The position numbers and the translations under genes were made by a program. A stretch of DNA of 64,000 bases, from the NCBI RefSeq assembly GCF_030160275.1, contig NZ_BSOA01000031.1, positions 1 through 64,000 on the forward strand, written 5' to 3'. Below are positions 8,549-20,179 of the stretch, one piece after another (the first letter of the stretch is position 1; each line of letters starts with the position of its first letter). This stretch comes from Dyella flagellata (lineage in GTDB: Bacteria > Pseudomonadota > Gammaproteobacteria > Xanthomonadales > Rhodanobacteraceae). The notes below the pieces were generated by a model. The model was given only the letters and a program-made list of their open reading frames with translations. It was not told the DNA's origin and did no database searches.

Positions 8549-8786
8549 GAAACGTCTCCGCGGCGCAGTGCGCCGCCATTGCGGTGGGTGCGCGTCGCCG
8601 GGGCAGCGACGAAGCCGAGGCAGGCATCGGTCCGTCGGCTGACGCCGGCACGGGACTTAAGAGGGACCGCGTGGCGTGTTCGCCGCAAGACGAGCTAACC
8701 GCCCGATTCTAGCCTCGGCGCAACGATCTCGCCAATTGTCGGACCATACATACGTATGCGCAGGGTTTGCTGCAATGCACAATAGC

Positions 8787-8808
8787 CCCTCTCCGGAAGG
8801 GGAGAGGG
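8787..8808. repeat. Short hairpin downstream of the malic enzyme gene
   Basis: The 8-bp stem CCCTCTCC/GGAGAGGG has a 6-base loop and lies 3' of the minus-strand gene. There is no T-tract. It resembles the CCCTCTCC/GGAGAGGG palindromes common between genes in this group. It may act as a weak terminator. Confidence 0.45.
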
Positions 8809-8828
8809 CCACGGTACGACCGAAATCA

Positions 8829-11117
<2,289 letters not shown>

Positions 11118-11331
11118 CGGATGGTTGCAACAGAAAGGAATGGGAGAAGGGGCTGCCTCGCGGCATGCCGCAGATGGTAGCACCCGCCAGCAGACAGCAA
11201 CGGACTGCGGGAATAATCAAAAAGTAGTATTAAGCACACCATTTACGTACACGTTATGCCGCCAGATGCTTGGTGCAGCGCGACACAAAACCTCGGATAC
11301 TCGCTGCCATGTCCCTAGCGCGACAGAACCC

Positions 11332-11826
11332 GTGACCACTCGCCTCGCCAAGATCCTGCTGCCGCTCACACTGGCTGCATTCGCCTTCATCGTTACGTTC
11401 GACAACATCGTCGACTACGGCTCCAATTTCCTGTTTGTGCAGCACGTGCTGTCGATGGACACCACCTTCCCCGGCAACTCACTGATGGGACGCGCCATCA
11501 CCAATCCCATGACATGGCAGGCAGGCTACGGGCTGATCATCGCCGGCGAAGGCGCCACTTGCCTGCTGCTACTCGGCGGAACTGTCTCACTGTGGCGAAC
11601 CCGCCGCCAACCCGGAGCAAGTTTCAACCGCGCAAAAAGGCTGGTCACGGCCGGATGCGTGCTGGGCTTCCTGGTGTGGTTCTTCGGCTTCATGGTGGTC
11701 GGCGGGGAATGGTTTGCCATGTGGCAATCGAAGACCTGGAACGGGCAGGAGGGCGCCTTCCGCTTCTACATGGCGATCCTGGGCGTGCTGATCTTCGTCA
11801 GCCAGCCCGATGCCGATCTGGCCTGA
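11332..11826 (+). CDS. DUF2165 family small membrane protein
   Basis: The 164-aa protein has about four membrane helices (residues 7-27, 62-82, 104-127 and 146-160). The pattern [23 protein letters not shown] with a terminal helix resembles DUF2165 proteins, which have no known function. A GTG start at 11332 puts the first helix near the N-terminus as usual for the family; no strong ribosome site is visible and an upstream ATG in the same frame remains possible. It is divergent from maeB. Confidence 0.7.
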   Translation: MTTRLAKILLPLTLAAFAFIVTFDNIVDYGSNFLFVQHVLSMDTTFPGNSLMGRAITNPMTWQAGYGLIIAGEGATCLLLLGGTVSLWRTRRQPGASFNRAKRLVTAGCVLGFLVWFFGFMVVGGEWFAMWQSKTWNGQEGAFRFYMAILGVLIFVSQPDADLA

Positions 11827-11909
11827 TCCGCCCCCGCTCCAAACAAGCGTCTTAGGTAGAGGCACAAACCATAACGCACTTTTCGACTCAACACCGGAGG
11901 ACTGAAACC

Positions 11910-12515
11910 ATGAATTATTCAAGGCGTCATTTCTTATCCGGCTTATGCATAGCAAGCATGAGCGCCCCACTGGCGGCAACAAATCGCGGCTACCTTGCTA
12001 CAACGTCATCGTCGAACCAAGCCCTCCCCGATACCGAACGCTCTCTGCATGAACGCTGCATGCAACTGGCCGTCGAGCAGGCCATGAAGAATCCGACCCA
12101 TCCCTTCGGAGCGGTCATCGTGGAGCATCCATCCGGCAAAGTGCTGGCCCAAGCCGTCAACAACACGGTCAACAATCCCATGTTCCACGGCGAGGTCGCC
12201 TGCATCAACGACTATGTCGCCAAGCATGGCAATCAAGGCTGGAATCAGACCACGCTGTACACGACCGCCGAGCCATGTCCGATGTGCATGAGCGCAATCA
12301 TCCTGGCACGCATACCCCGTGTGATCTGGGGTAGTTCGATCCAGACGGTGCTGGCTTCGGGAATCGCCCAGTCCACCCTTTCAGCCAGGGAAGTGGCCGC
12401 CGCGGCATCATCCCTCTATCGCCCGGAGCTGCTGCTTGATAGCGTGCTGGCCCACCGTACTGACCAGTTGTTCGCGAACCGGCTGGCCAAGCAGCCTCCG
12501 GGAAAGTCGACCTAA
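11910..12515 (+). CDS. Tat-type exported nucleoside/guanine deaminase-like protein
   Basis: The 201-aa protein belongs to the cytidine/deoxycytidylate deaminase superfamily. The zinc-site motifs are complete: H93-G-E95 (FHGEVACI) and PCPMCM with C123 and C126. The C-terminal part is like guanine/tRNA-adenosine deaminases. Unusually, it starts MNYSRRHFLSGLCIASMSAP, a twin-arginine motif followed by a hydrophobic stretch, suggesting export of a folded zinc enzyme to the periplasm. The substrate is unknown. The ATG is preceded by CGGAGGAC. Confidence 0.8.
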   Translation: MNYSRRHFLSGLCIASMSAPLAATNRGYLATTSSSNQALPDTERSLHERCMQLAVEQAMKNPTHPFGAVIVEHPSGKVLAQAVNNTVNNPMFHGEVACINDYVAKHGNQGWNQTTLYTTAEPCPMCMSAIILARIPRVIWGSSIQTVLASGIAQSTLSAREVAAAASSLYRPELLLDSVLAHRTDQLFANRLAKQPPGKST

Positions 12516-12536
12516 CCCTATAACCCCGCACCCGAT

Positions 12537-12560
12537 GCTGGGATTGTCATCCCAGCCTAC
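12537..12560. repeat. GTAG REP half-element, copy 2
   Basis: A single palindrome, GCTGGGATTGTCATCCCAGC followed by CTAC, without its inverted partner. On the minus strand its TAG (12557-12559) is the stop codon of the QEGLA-motif gene. Confidence 0.85.
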
Positions 12561-13834
12561 ATGCCGGACGACAACGCGCCGGCCTCAACCTTCGACATCC
12601 GCACGCGATTGATGAACAGCGAAAACGCCAGCTTGCCGGCCAAGCCATGCACGTGTTGCATCCACGGCGGCAGCCAGCGTGGTACGGCGATCGCACCGGA
12701 CTGAAAATACGGCTCCAGGCTCATCACGTCGCCAAGCGTCAGTTTGCCGGCGAAGAGGTAGCGCAACAGATCCATGCGGCGTTCCTTCAGCGCCCAGCGA
12801 AAGAACGTATGCACATCCATCAAACCGGACAGATATACGTTGTCCTTCGCAAACGCGAAACCGCCGGTGAGCGGTACGCCACGGAACACGCGCTGGGCGG
12901 AATGAAAACTGTCCGCCACGCTCTGCCCGCAGCGATTGAAGTAGCGGTAGACCTCGACGAAGTCCGCGCCGTTGAGCGCCATGTCGAGCGCGAGGATGCG
13001 CAGGCTGATGCGCTTGAGCCGTGCGATGTCGATCGCGCCGGACATCAGCTCGGCGAACACCGCCAGTCCTTCTTGCGTGGCGGTAACGCGGGGTGACGTG
13101 CGTGCCAGCGAGGCCAGCACCGGTTGCTCACGACCGTTCAAGGCCGTCAATGAGTGCACGAAGGCTTCGTGATTGAGCAGCTGATGGCGGTCGTATTGGC
13201 TGAAGCGCGTGCCGCCGCGCAGGCGGATGCGTGTGGCGCCGGCCGCCGCCTTGGCGGTGAGATCGTTGTCCACCTCGACCGCGATCACGCCCTGGCCGAA
13301 GAATTCGTCCAGTACCTTGGACAGGTCCTTGCGCAACAGCTCGGAGGAGATGTTGGTGACGATGTCGTCGTCGGCCATGTCGGCGCCGAGTTCGTCGGAC
13401 AGTTCCACGAAATAGTGCGCGGCGTCGAGATTGCTGTAGTGGCTGCCCGGGATCGCATCGCCGGGGCGGCCATACAGCTGGATGGACGGTGCGGTAACGC
13501 CCTCGGTGCCCACCGCCTCAAGCATTTCGGCGGCGATGCGCCAGGATTCGGCCGTACGGCGCAGGTACTCACGGATCGGATCGCCATCGCCGGCATCCTT
13601 TTCGATGGCGGCAAGTTCCTTGCGTACTTCGGAATGATCCGGCTTGCGATAGCTTATTTCCGGCAAGGCGTACTGCCCTTTGCCGTAGGCCTCGATCATG
13701 CGGTCTTCCAGCGAGGCCGGCCAGCTCACCGTCGACAGGATATTGATGCCCTTCACCGCGGCCAGCAGCCGCTTGTCGAGTTCGGCGTAGGCCTCCAGTC
13801 CGGCCGGCACGGTTTTTTCGGCAGATGCGCTCAC
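12557..13834 (-). CDS. QEGLA-motif (DUF1704/MATCAP-family) putative metallopeptidase
   Basis: The 425-aa protein matches the flavohemoglobin expression-modulating QEGLA motif family (PF08014). It contains HEAFVH (222-227) and TQEGLAVFAE (253-262). In the eukaryotic MATCAP tyrosine carboxypeptidases of this family an HExxxH zinc motif is catalytic, so a peptidase function is plausible but unproven in bacteria. The start is a GTG whose last bases overlap the TGA of rsgA (GTGA); a TTG one codon earlier is also possible. The tight overlap implies co-translation with rsgA. The stop codon lies in REP copy 2. Confidence 0.85.
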   Translation of the reverse strand: MSASAEKTVPAGLEAYAELDKRLLAAVKGINILSTVSWPASLEDRMIEAYGKGQYALPEISYRKPDHSEVRKELAAIEKDAGDGDPIREYLRRTAESWRIAAEMLEAVGTEGVTAPSIQLYGRPGDAIPGSHYSNLDAAHYFVELSDELGADMADDDIVTNISSELLRKDLSKVLDEFFGQGVIAVEVDNDLTAKAAAGATRIRLRGGTRFSQYDRHQLLNHEAFVHSLTALNGREQPVLASLARTSPRVTATQEGLAVFAELMSGAIDIARLKRISLRILALDMALNGADFVEVYRYFNRCGQSVADSFHSAQRVFRGVPLTGGFAFAKDNVYLSGLMDVHTFFRWALKERRMDLLRYLFAGKLTLGDVMSLEPYFQSGAIAVPRWLPPWMQHVHGLAGKLAFSLFINRVRMSKVEAGALSSGM

Positions 13835-14892
13835 CAACCCTCTCTTTCGCGCGAGCCACGCGGACCATGCGGCTTGGCCGCCGGCCGCCCGCCACGCTGG
13901 CGGCGCAGGCGTGATTCAAGCAGGTTGGCCTGTTCTTCGCGCTCGTCACGCAACTTCAAATAATTACGCCAGCGCTCGGGCGTCAGCTCGCCATCATGCA
14001 AGGCTTGCTGGACCGCGCAGCCCGGTTCGCTGCCATGACCGCAATCGGCGAAACGGCAGTTTTCGGCCAGCGTTTCGACATCCGCGAACAGATCCAGGTT
14101 TTCCTCCCCGGTGAGCTTCAGTTCGCGCATGCCGGGGGTGTCAATCAGGCAGCCGCCACTGGGCAGTTGCAGCAGGGCTCTATAAGTAGTGGTGTGTCGC
14201 CCCCGGCTGTCGTGGCTGCGCACGGCGCCGGTGGCCATGTGCTGGCTGCCCAGCAAGGTGTTGGTGAGGGTGGATTTGCCGGCACCGGAGGAGCCCACCA
14301 GTACCGCGCTGTCGCCTGGCTTGAAGTAGCCGGCCAACACGGCCGCACTGGCCGGGTCCTTGCCATTGACGGCATGGATCGGCGTACCCGCCGGCAGGCG
14401 GGCCTGCAGCTCCACGATCCGGCTTTCCGCCGACTCGCCCAGATCCGGCTTGCTCATCACCACCACCGGCTGCGCGCCCGAACCTTCCACCAGCGACAGG
14501 TAGCGCTCGATGCGGGCAGGATTGAAATCCCCGTCCAGGCCGGTCAGCACCAGCACATAGTCGATGTTGGTGGCGATCACCTGCCGTTCGTAACGCTCCC
14601 CGGCTGCGGCGCGCGACAGCACGGTGCGCCGTGGCTGCACGATAAGTATGTGCGGCGGCTTGCCCGGCTCGATTTCCACGAAATCGCCCACCGCCGGGCG
14701 CTCGGCCGGGTCCAGCCCGCGCTTCAGGAAATGCCCGGCCGGCTGGGCACTGAAGACCTGCTCGCCATCGTGCAGTTCATAGCCGGCGCGATGCTGCGCC
14801 ACGACGCGGGCCAGCCGCCGCCCTGCGCCCGGCAGGTCCTGGCCCCGCCAGCCGATGTGGCGAAGCTGTTGGATGGTCTGCGCGTCGGTCAT
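13831..14892 (-). CDS. rsgA: Ribosome small subunit-dependent GTPase A
   Basis: The 353-aa protein is a circularly permuted GTPase acting in late 30S maturation. It has an N-terminal OB fold (about 25-95), a G4-type motif SKPD (147-150), a P-loop GSSGAGKST (200-208), G3 DTPGM (251-255) and a C-terminal zinc region with C279, C284, H286 and C292. The G4 motif is SKPD rather than the usual NKxD. The ATG at 14892 is chosen by similarity of MTDAQTIQQLRHIGW to family starts; no clear ribosome site is seen. The 3' end overlaps the QEGLA gene. Confidence 0.93.
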   Translation of the reverse strand: MTDAQTIQQLRHIGWRGQDLPGAGRRLARVVAQHRAGYELHDGEQVFSAQPAGHFLKRGLDPAERPAVGDFVEIEPGKPPHILIVQPRRTVLSRAAAGERYERQVIATNIDYVLVLTGLDGDFNPARIERYLSLVEGSGAQPVVVMSKPDLGESAESRIVELQARLPAGTPIHAVNGKDPASAAVLAGYFKPGDSAVLVGSSGAGKSTLTNTLLGSQHMATGAVRSHDSRGRHTTTYRALLQLPSGGCLIDTPGMRELKLTGEENLDLFADVETLAENCRFADCGHGSEPGCAVQQALHDGELTPERWRNYLKLRDEREEQANLLESRLRRQRGGRPAAKPHGPRGSREREGW

Positions 14893-15074
14893 GGGAGGGA
14901 TTATGCCCATCTTCGAGGGATTGAGGATTGTGAACAGCAGAGCGCATAGAACGACGAGTCCCAAGTATCGTCCGTTTTTTGCCAGGCTTTGGCCCCACGG
15001 CGCCTCATCGCGCTGTTAGCATCGTGAAACCGGCGGCAAGCCGGCTTTCCCGTTCCGTCAAAGGATTTAGACCG

Positions 15075-16322
15075 TTGTCCCCGATCAAGCCCAGCGCGCA
15101 CCTGGCCGAAGTGCGCTATGAGATTCGCGGCGCCCTGACCCGTCGCGCGCGTGACCTGGAAGCGGCGGGCACGCCGATCATCAAGCTCAATATCGGTAAT
15201 CCGGCCCGCTACGGCTTTACGGTACCCACGCACCTGCGCGAAGCCATCGCCGCGCATCTGCATGAAAGCGAAGCCTACGGCCACGAACAAGGCCTGGAAG
15301 AAGCGCGCGAGGCGATCGCCGTGCAGCAACGTGCACGCGGCGCACAGCACGTGCAGGTGGAACGCATCTTCATCGGCAACGGCGTAAGCGAACTGATCGA
15401 CCTGAGCCTGCGTGCCCTGTTGCAGCCGGGCGACGAAGTGCTGCTGCCGAGCCCGGATTATCCGCTGTGGAGCGCCGCCACCATCCTCAATGGTGGCGTG
15501 CCGCGCTACTACCGTTGCCTCGCCGAGAACCGGCATATGCCCGATCCGGAGGAAATGGAGGCGCTGATCACACCGCGCACGCGCGCGCTCGTGCTGGTCA
15601 ATCCGAACAATCCCACCGGCGCGGTGTATCCGCGCGCCCTGCTGGAGGAGATCGTGGAAATCGCCGCGCGGCACCGGCTGTTGCTGCTGTGCGACGAGAT
15701 CTACGACGAGATCCTCTACGACGGCACCCCGTTCCAACCGCTGGCCGAAGTGGCTGGTAACACGCCCTGCCTGAGCTTCGGCGGCTTGAGCAAGGTGCAT
15801 CGCGCCTGCGGTTACCGTGTCGGCTGGCTGAGCCTTTCCGGCGATCCGGCGCGCACGCACGAATACCGCGATGCACTGCAACTGCTCGCCGCCCTGCGTC
15901 TGTGCGCGAACGTCACCGCACAGTGGGCAGTGATCCCGGCGCTGCAGGATGCCCCGACCATCAATGCCCTCACCGCTGCGGGTGGACGTCTCCATGCGGC
16001 ACGCCAGGCCATCCTCGATGGCGTAGCCTCCAGCCGCTATTTGGACCTGGTGACGCCAGGCGGCGCGCTTTATGCCTTCCCGCGCGTGCGCAGCGATCGC
16101 ATTGCCGACTTCAACGACAACGACTTCGCGCTACGCCTGCTGGAAGAGGAGTCCGTGCTGATCGTGCCCGGCACCAGCTTCAACGTGCCCAACAGCCGGC
16201 ACATGCGTCTGACCCTGCTGCCGCAGCCTACGCAATTGCGCGAAGTATTCGTGCGTATGGAGCGTGTGCTGGAACGCATGGCCGCGCAGGAATCGCCGCG
16301 CGCTGCGTTGGCGGCCGGCTGA
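15075..16322 (+). CDS. alaA: Pyridoxal-phosphate aminotransferase, AlaA-like
   Basis: The 415-aa class I aminotransferase is probably glutamate-pyruvate type (alanine synthesis). It shows GNPARYGF (41-48), NPNNPTG (176-182), DEIYDEIL (207-214) and the PLP lysine K240 in FGGLSKVHRACGYR. AlaA and related Xanthomonadales proteins have this arrangement. The start is a TTG preceded by AAAGGATTTAG, which puts PIKPSAHLAEVRYEIRG at the N-terminus as in homologues; earlier start codons lack a ribosome site. The SGNH hydrolase gene begins 2 bases after its stop. Confidence 0.85.
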   Translation: MSPIKPSAHLAEVRYEIRGALTRRARDLEAAGTPIIKLNIGNPARYGFTVPTHLREAIAAHLHESEAYGHEQGLEEAREAIAVQQRARGAQHVQVERIFIGNGVSELIDLSLRALLQPGDEVLLPSPDYPLWSAATILNGGVPRYYRCLAENRHMPDPEEMEALITPRTRALVLVNPNNPTGAVYPRALLEEIVEIAARHRLLLLCDEIYDEILYDGTPFQPLAEVAGNTPCLSFGGLSKVHRACGYRVGWLSLSGDPARTHEYRDALQLLAALRLCANVTAQWAVIPALQDAPTINALTAAGGRLHAARQAILDGVASSRYLDLVTPGGALYAFPRVRSDRIADFNDNDFALRLLEEESVLIVPGTSFNVPNSRHMRLTLLPQPTQLREVFVRMERVLERMAAQESPRAALAAG

Positions 16323-16324
16323 TC

Positions 16325-16930
16325 ATGGCGCTGCGCTACCTCGCCTTGGGCGACTCCTACACCATCGGCGAGGACGTACCTGCTCAGGCACGCTGGCCGA
16401 TGCAGCTGGTGGAAAAGCTGCGCAAGCAGGCTGTTGCCATCGATGATCCCCAGATCATCGCGGTGACCGGCTGGACCACCGACGAGCTTTCCGCCGGCAT
16501 GGACCAGGCAGTGCTTGCGCCGGAGTACGATCTGGTCACGCTGCTGATCGGCGTGAACAATCAATACCGTGGACGCACAGCGGAAGAATATCGCGAGCAA
16601 TTGCGCACACTGCTGCTGCGCGCCATCACGCTGTCCGGTCGTCGCCCCGCGCGCGTACTGGTGGTTTCCATTCCCGATTGGGGCGTCACGCCATTCGGCT
16701 ACGCCAGCGGACGCAACCTGCGACGGATCGCCACCGAACTGGACGGCTTCAATGCCATTGCACGCGATGAAGCCGAGCATGCCGGCGCTCATTTCGTGAA
16801 CATCACCGGCATCTCGCGCGAGCATGCCGGACTGGTAGCCGCAGACGGCCTGCATCCCTCCGGCGCGCAATATGCGTTGTGGACGGATGCCATCGAAGCG
16901 ATGGTCGCGAGCGCGTTGCAAGTCGCCTGA
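16325..16930 (+). CDS. SGNH/GDSL-family hydrolase
   Basis: The 201-aa protein has the block I motif ALGDSYTIGE with nucleophile Ser (residue 10), block III IGVNNQYRGR with the oxyanion Asn, and block V DGLHPS with the catalytic Asp and His. No signal peptide is visible, so a cytoplasmic esterase, thioesterase or lysophospholipase is likely, with unknown substrate. The start lies 2 bases after the aminotransferase stop, so the two genes are one transcriptional unit. A hairpin follows it. Confidence 0.88.
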   Translation: MALRYLALGDSYTIGEDVPAQARWPMQLVEKLRKQAVAIDDPQIIAVTGWTTDELSAGMDQAVLAPEYDLVTLLIGVNNQYRGRTAEEYREQLRTLLLRAITLSGRRPARVLVVSIPDWGVTPFGYASGRNLRRIATELDGFNAIARDEAEHAGAHFVNITGISREHAGLVAADGLHPSGAQYALWTDAIEAMVASALQVA

Positions 16931-16947
16931 GACAGGCAAACCAGCAG

Positions 16948-16972
16948 CATGCCCTGCCACATGCAGGGCATG
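16948..16972 (+). terminator. Hairpin after the SGNH hydrolase gene
   Basis: The 10-bp stem CATGCCCTGC/GCAGGGCATG has a 5-base loop and lies 17 bases after the stop. No T-tract follows, so this is a structural 3' end rather than a textbook terminator. Confidence 0.5.
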
Positions 16973-17173
16973 ACTAAACGCATACATCGCCTCGAATACG
17001 CGCCAACCGGCTTTACTCGCCGTCAAATTCCTGAAACAGTGGCGTTGGGGGACGCTGGGCAATAACGGGCACGAAGGATGTCCGGGCGATGATGCGTCGC
17101 CGTGCTGGGTGGAACCTACGGACATAGAGTTATTGCACCAACGCTCCTACGGCCATCCATTCGGGGAGTCATC

Positions 17174-20047
17174 ATGCAAGCTCACTACAATCGCTTGTCC
17201 ATCGCGGTCCGTCTGGCCTTGTCAGTCGGTATCGCTTCGACAGCCGTCCTCGCCCATGCGCAGGATGCTGGGTCGCAGCAAAGCAACTCATCCCAACCGA
17301 ACTCCGGCGATCAATCGCAGAAGGCAAAGACCAAGACACTGGCTGCCGTGACAGTTACCGGCTCTTTGATCCGCCGCGTCGACACCGAAACAGCAAGCCC
17401 CGTGGTGACGCTGGATCGCACCGCACTCACCGCCAACGGCAACCCCGTGCTGGGCAACGTACTGCAGCAGCTGCCCAGCGTTTCGGGTATTGCCACCAAC
17501 CCGGCCAACAACAGCAATGGCGGCGGCGGCGCCAGCCCGACACTCGAAGGCGGCGATGGCGCCTCGCGCGTATCGCTGCGCGGAATGGGGGCCAACCGCA
17601 CCTTGGTGCTGGTGGATGGCCAGCGCCTGGCCAACGCGGATCTCAATATGATTCCGCAGAACATGATCCAGAGCGTGGATGTGCTGGCCGAAGGCGCCTC
17701 CACCGCCTACGGCTCGGATGCGGTCGGTGGCGTGGTGAACCTGCATCTGCGCAAGGACTTCAAGGGCGCGGAATTCACCCTCAATGACGGCATTTCCAGC
17801 CACGGCGACAGCCAGCGGCGCGGCTTCAACTTCACCACCGGGGCCAGTGGCGAAAAAGGCAACATCGTGGCGGGCATCGACTGGAACAAGTACAGCCCGA
17901 CCCTGGCCCCACGGCGCGGCTTTTCCGCGCGAGCGCTGTATCTGTCCAGCGGCGCCGTCGTGCCGCAAGGCTCCGGCACGATTCCGACCGGACGCATCCT
18001 GGTCCCGGCCGCGCTTACGCCGGGCGGCTGCAAGGTGAACGCACAAGGCAACGCCTATGTGACCCTGGCGAACGGCAACGGCAGCAGCCTCAGCAATTAC
18101 CGTTGCTATGGCGGCCCCAGCGACACTTTCAACTACAACGCCTACAACTACATCCAGACCGAACAGAAACGCGCAAACTTCTTCGTGCTCGGCAACTACA
18201 ACATCACGCCGAACCTCACCGCGTTCATCAATGTGTTCTACAACCGCACCAACTCGTCCGGCCAGGACGCCCCCGCGCCCACCAGCACCAACGACGGCTG
18301 GTATGTAGCGGCCAACAATCCGATCAACCCGTTTGGCGTCACGTTCGGCGCGCCTCCTGGCTTCGCCGGCACCAGCTACGTCATGAGCGAGCGCCTCACT
18401 GGCCTTGGCACGCGCCTGCACACCTTTGACACCGACAATGTGCAAGTCAACACCGGCCTGCGTGGCCACTTCGGCCAGAGCAGCTGGCTGTGGGATGCCA
18501 GCCTCAACTATGGCTACTCCAACCGCAAGCAGTCCGACTACAACGAAGTGAACATCGCCGATTTGCAGGCGGTGATCAACGGCGGCGGCAACATCTTCAA
18601 CCAGGCCGACCCTACCGTGTCGGCGCAGCTGAGGAAGGGCGTTGACACGCCCATCTACACCCTCACCAACACGATGAAGCAGGTGCAGTTCAACGCATCC
18701 GGCGAGCTATGGGACCTGCCTGCCGGCGCCATGCAGCTATCGGTAGGCGCGCTGTATCGCTGGAACTCCATGAACTACACGGTGACGCCGGACGCCATTC
18801 TCATTCCGGGCACCACCACCTGCGCCGTGCTGTCCGAAGCCTGCGGCTCGCCCGGCCGCGGCAGCATCGCGGTGAAGGAGCTATACGCCGAAACGCTGAT
18901 ACCGCTACTGTCGGAGCAACCCGGCGCCTATGCCTTGAACCTGGACCTGGGCATCCGCGCTTCCGACTACAGCACCTCAGGGACCACCACCAACAAGAAG
19001 ATCGCGCTGGAATATCGGCCGATCGCCGATCTGTTGATACGCGCCACGGCCACGCAGGTGTTCCGTGCCCCCAATCTCAACGAGCTGGACGACGGTCTCA
19101 CCATTGGCGGGCCCACCATCAACGATCCCTGCATTGGACTCAATGCAGCGACATTGGCTGCTCACACTGCAGCCTGCCAATTCGTACCACCACAATGGGC
19201 GGGCAACCCCATTCCGCAAGTCACCGCCTACACCTCAGGCGGCAAACCGGCGGGCGTGAATCTGAAACCCGAGCACGGCAATTCCCTTGACGTGGGCCTG
19301 GTGTATTCGCCTAGCTGGCTGGAGGGTTTCTCCACCACCATCGACGCGTGGCGCATCAACCTGCACGACCTGCTGACTCCGCTGGCTGCGCAGACCGTAC
19401 TCGATGCCTGCTTCAACAACAACAGCAGCCCGTACTGCAATTTCATCCACCGCTACCCCAACAGCAACGCACTGGCCGGCGCGATCAATTACGTGAGCAC
19501 GCCAGTCGTGAACCTGGGCAACCTGAGCACCAGCGGCGTGGACTTCAGCACCAGCTATTCCATTCCGCATTTCGACCTGGGCAGCTTCGACCCAGGCAAC
19601 TTCAAAGTGGGCCTCAACACCACCTATACCAACTCGTTCTACAACGACGCCACGCCGGGCCAGCCGGGGGCGAAGACGCGCGACTTTGCAGGCACGTACA
19701 CACAACAGTTCGGCAGTATCGCCCGCTGGCGCGGGACGCTGACGCTCAACTGGTCGATGGGCAACTGGAGCGCGCAATGGCAGACGCGCTACATCCACCA
19801 CATGACCGACATCAACGCCGACATCAACACCGGCGCGAGCGCACCGTTGGCCTCGATCCTGTACCACTCGGCACAGATCGCCTATAACGTGCCGGCGATC
19901 AAGACGCGCTTCGAGTTCGGCGTGGACAACATCACCGACAAGGCGCCGCCGCTGATCTACCAGAACGGCCCGAACTACAACGTCGATACGGCGACCTATG
20001 ACGTGCTGGGCCGCTATTACTGGGCACGGGCCACGGTGAAGTTCTAA
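17174..20047 (+). CDS. TonB-dependent receptor (module A)
   Basis: The 957-aa outer-membrane receptor has a Sec signal peptide (residues 1 to about 30, ending AHAQ), a TonB-box-like segment (AAVTVTGSLIRR), a plug with VSLRGMGANRTLVLVDGQR, and a 22-strand barrel ending in Phe (YYWARATVKF). It belongs to the receptor class with TETASPVVTLDR after the TonB box and Asn-rich loops. The ligand is unknown. The ATG at 17174 follows GGGGAG; the frame open from 17102 has no signal peptide. A TPR-sulfotransferase gene follows 132 bases downstream on the same strand. Confidence 0.92.
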   Translation: MQAHYNRLSIAVRLALSVGIASTAVLAHAQDAGSQQSNSSQPNSGDQSQKAKTKTLAAVTVTGSLIRRVDTETASPVVTLDRTALTANGNPVLGNVLQQLPSVSGIATNPANNSNGGGGASPTLEGGDGASRVSLRGMGANRTLVLVDGQRLANADLNMIPQNMIQSVDVLAEGASTAYGSDAVGGVVNLHLRKDFKGAEFTLNDGISSHGDSQRRGFNFTTGASGEKGNIVAGIDWNKYSPTLAPRRGFSARALYLSSGAVVPQGSGTIPTGRILVPAALTPGGCKVNAQGNAYVTLANGNGSSLSNYRCYGGPSDTFNYNAYNYIQTEQKRANFFVLGNYNITPNLTAFINVFYNRTNSSGQDAPAPTSTNDGWYVAANNPINPFGVTFGAPPGFAGTSYVMSERLTGLGTRLHTFDTDNVQVNTGLRGHFGQSSWLWDASLNYGYSNRKQSDYNEVNIADLQAVINGGGNIFNQADPTVSAQLRKGVDTPIYTLTNTMKQVQFNASGELWDLPAGAMQLSVGALYRWNSMNYTVTPDAILIPGTTTCAVLSEACGSPGRGSIAVKELYAETLIPLLSEQPGAYALNLDLGIRASDYSTSGTTTNKKIALEYRPIADLLIRATATQVFRAPNLNELDDGLTIGGPTINDPCIGLNAATLAAHTAACQFVPPQWAGNPIPQVTAYTSGGKPAGVNLKPEHGNSLDVGLVYSPSWLEGFSTTIDAWRINLHDLLTPLAAQTVLDACFNNNSSPYCNFIHRYPNSNALAGAINYVSTPVVNLGNLSTSGVDFSTSYSIPHFDLGSFDPGNFKVGLNTTYTNSFYNDATPGQPGAKTRDFAGTYTQQFGSIARWRGTLTLNWSMGNWSAQWQTRYIHHMTDINADINTGASAPLASILYHSAQIAYNVPAIKTRFEFGVDNITDKAPPLIYQNGPNYNVDTATYDVLGRYYWARATVKF

Positions 20048-20059
20048 AACCGCGATCTG

Positions 20060-20088
20060 CTCCCTCCCCTGCGTGGCAGGGGAGGGAG
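20060..20088 (+). terminator. GC-rich hairpin after the module A receptor gene
   Basis: The 13-bp perfect stem CTCCCTCCCCTGC/GCAGGGGAGGGAG has a 3-base loop, 13 bases after the receptor stop. No T-tract follows and a REP begins 4 bases later. It may stop the receptor transcript or protect its 3' end. Confidence 0.55.
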
Positions 20089-20091
20089 TAC

Positions 20092-20159
20092 GTAGACTGG
20101 GATGGCAATCCCAGCATCGACATGCTGCGTGGAAAGCTGGGATTATCATCCCAGCCTAC
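20092..20159. repeat. GTAG REP pair, copy 3
   Basis: Two opposed palindromes, the left one slightly degenerate (GTAGACTGGGATG) and the right one GCTGGGATTATCATCCCAGC then CTAC. It lies between the module A receptor and the sulfotransferase, which are on the same strand. It does not supply a stop codon here. Confidence 0.85.
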
Positions 20160-20179
20160 GGGAGTGAGCAGCGCACGAA

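Noticed and set aside
5834-8698. 954-codon open frame antisense to aceE
   Set aside because: It is the codon-position shadow of a high-GC gene; the protein is low complexity (His/Arg/Ala/Val-rich) and the opposite strand encodes an unmistakable AceE.
16325-16930. Extension of the SGNH hydrolase back to 15902
   Set aside because: The upstream part overlaps the aminotransferase in another frame. The hydrolase block I motif begins right after the ATG at 16325.
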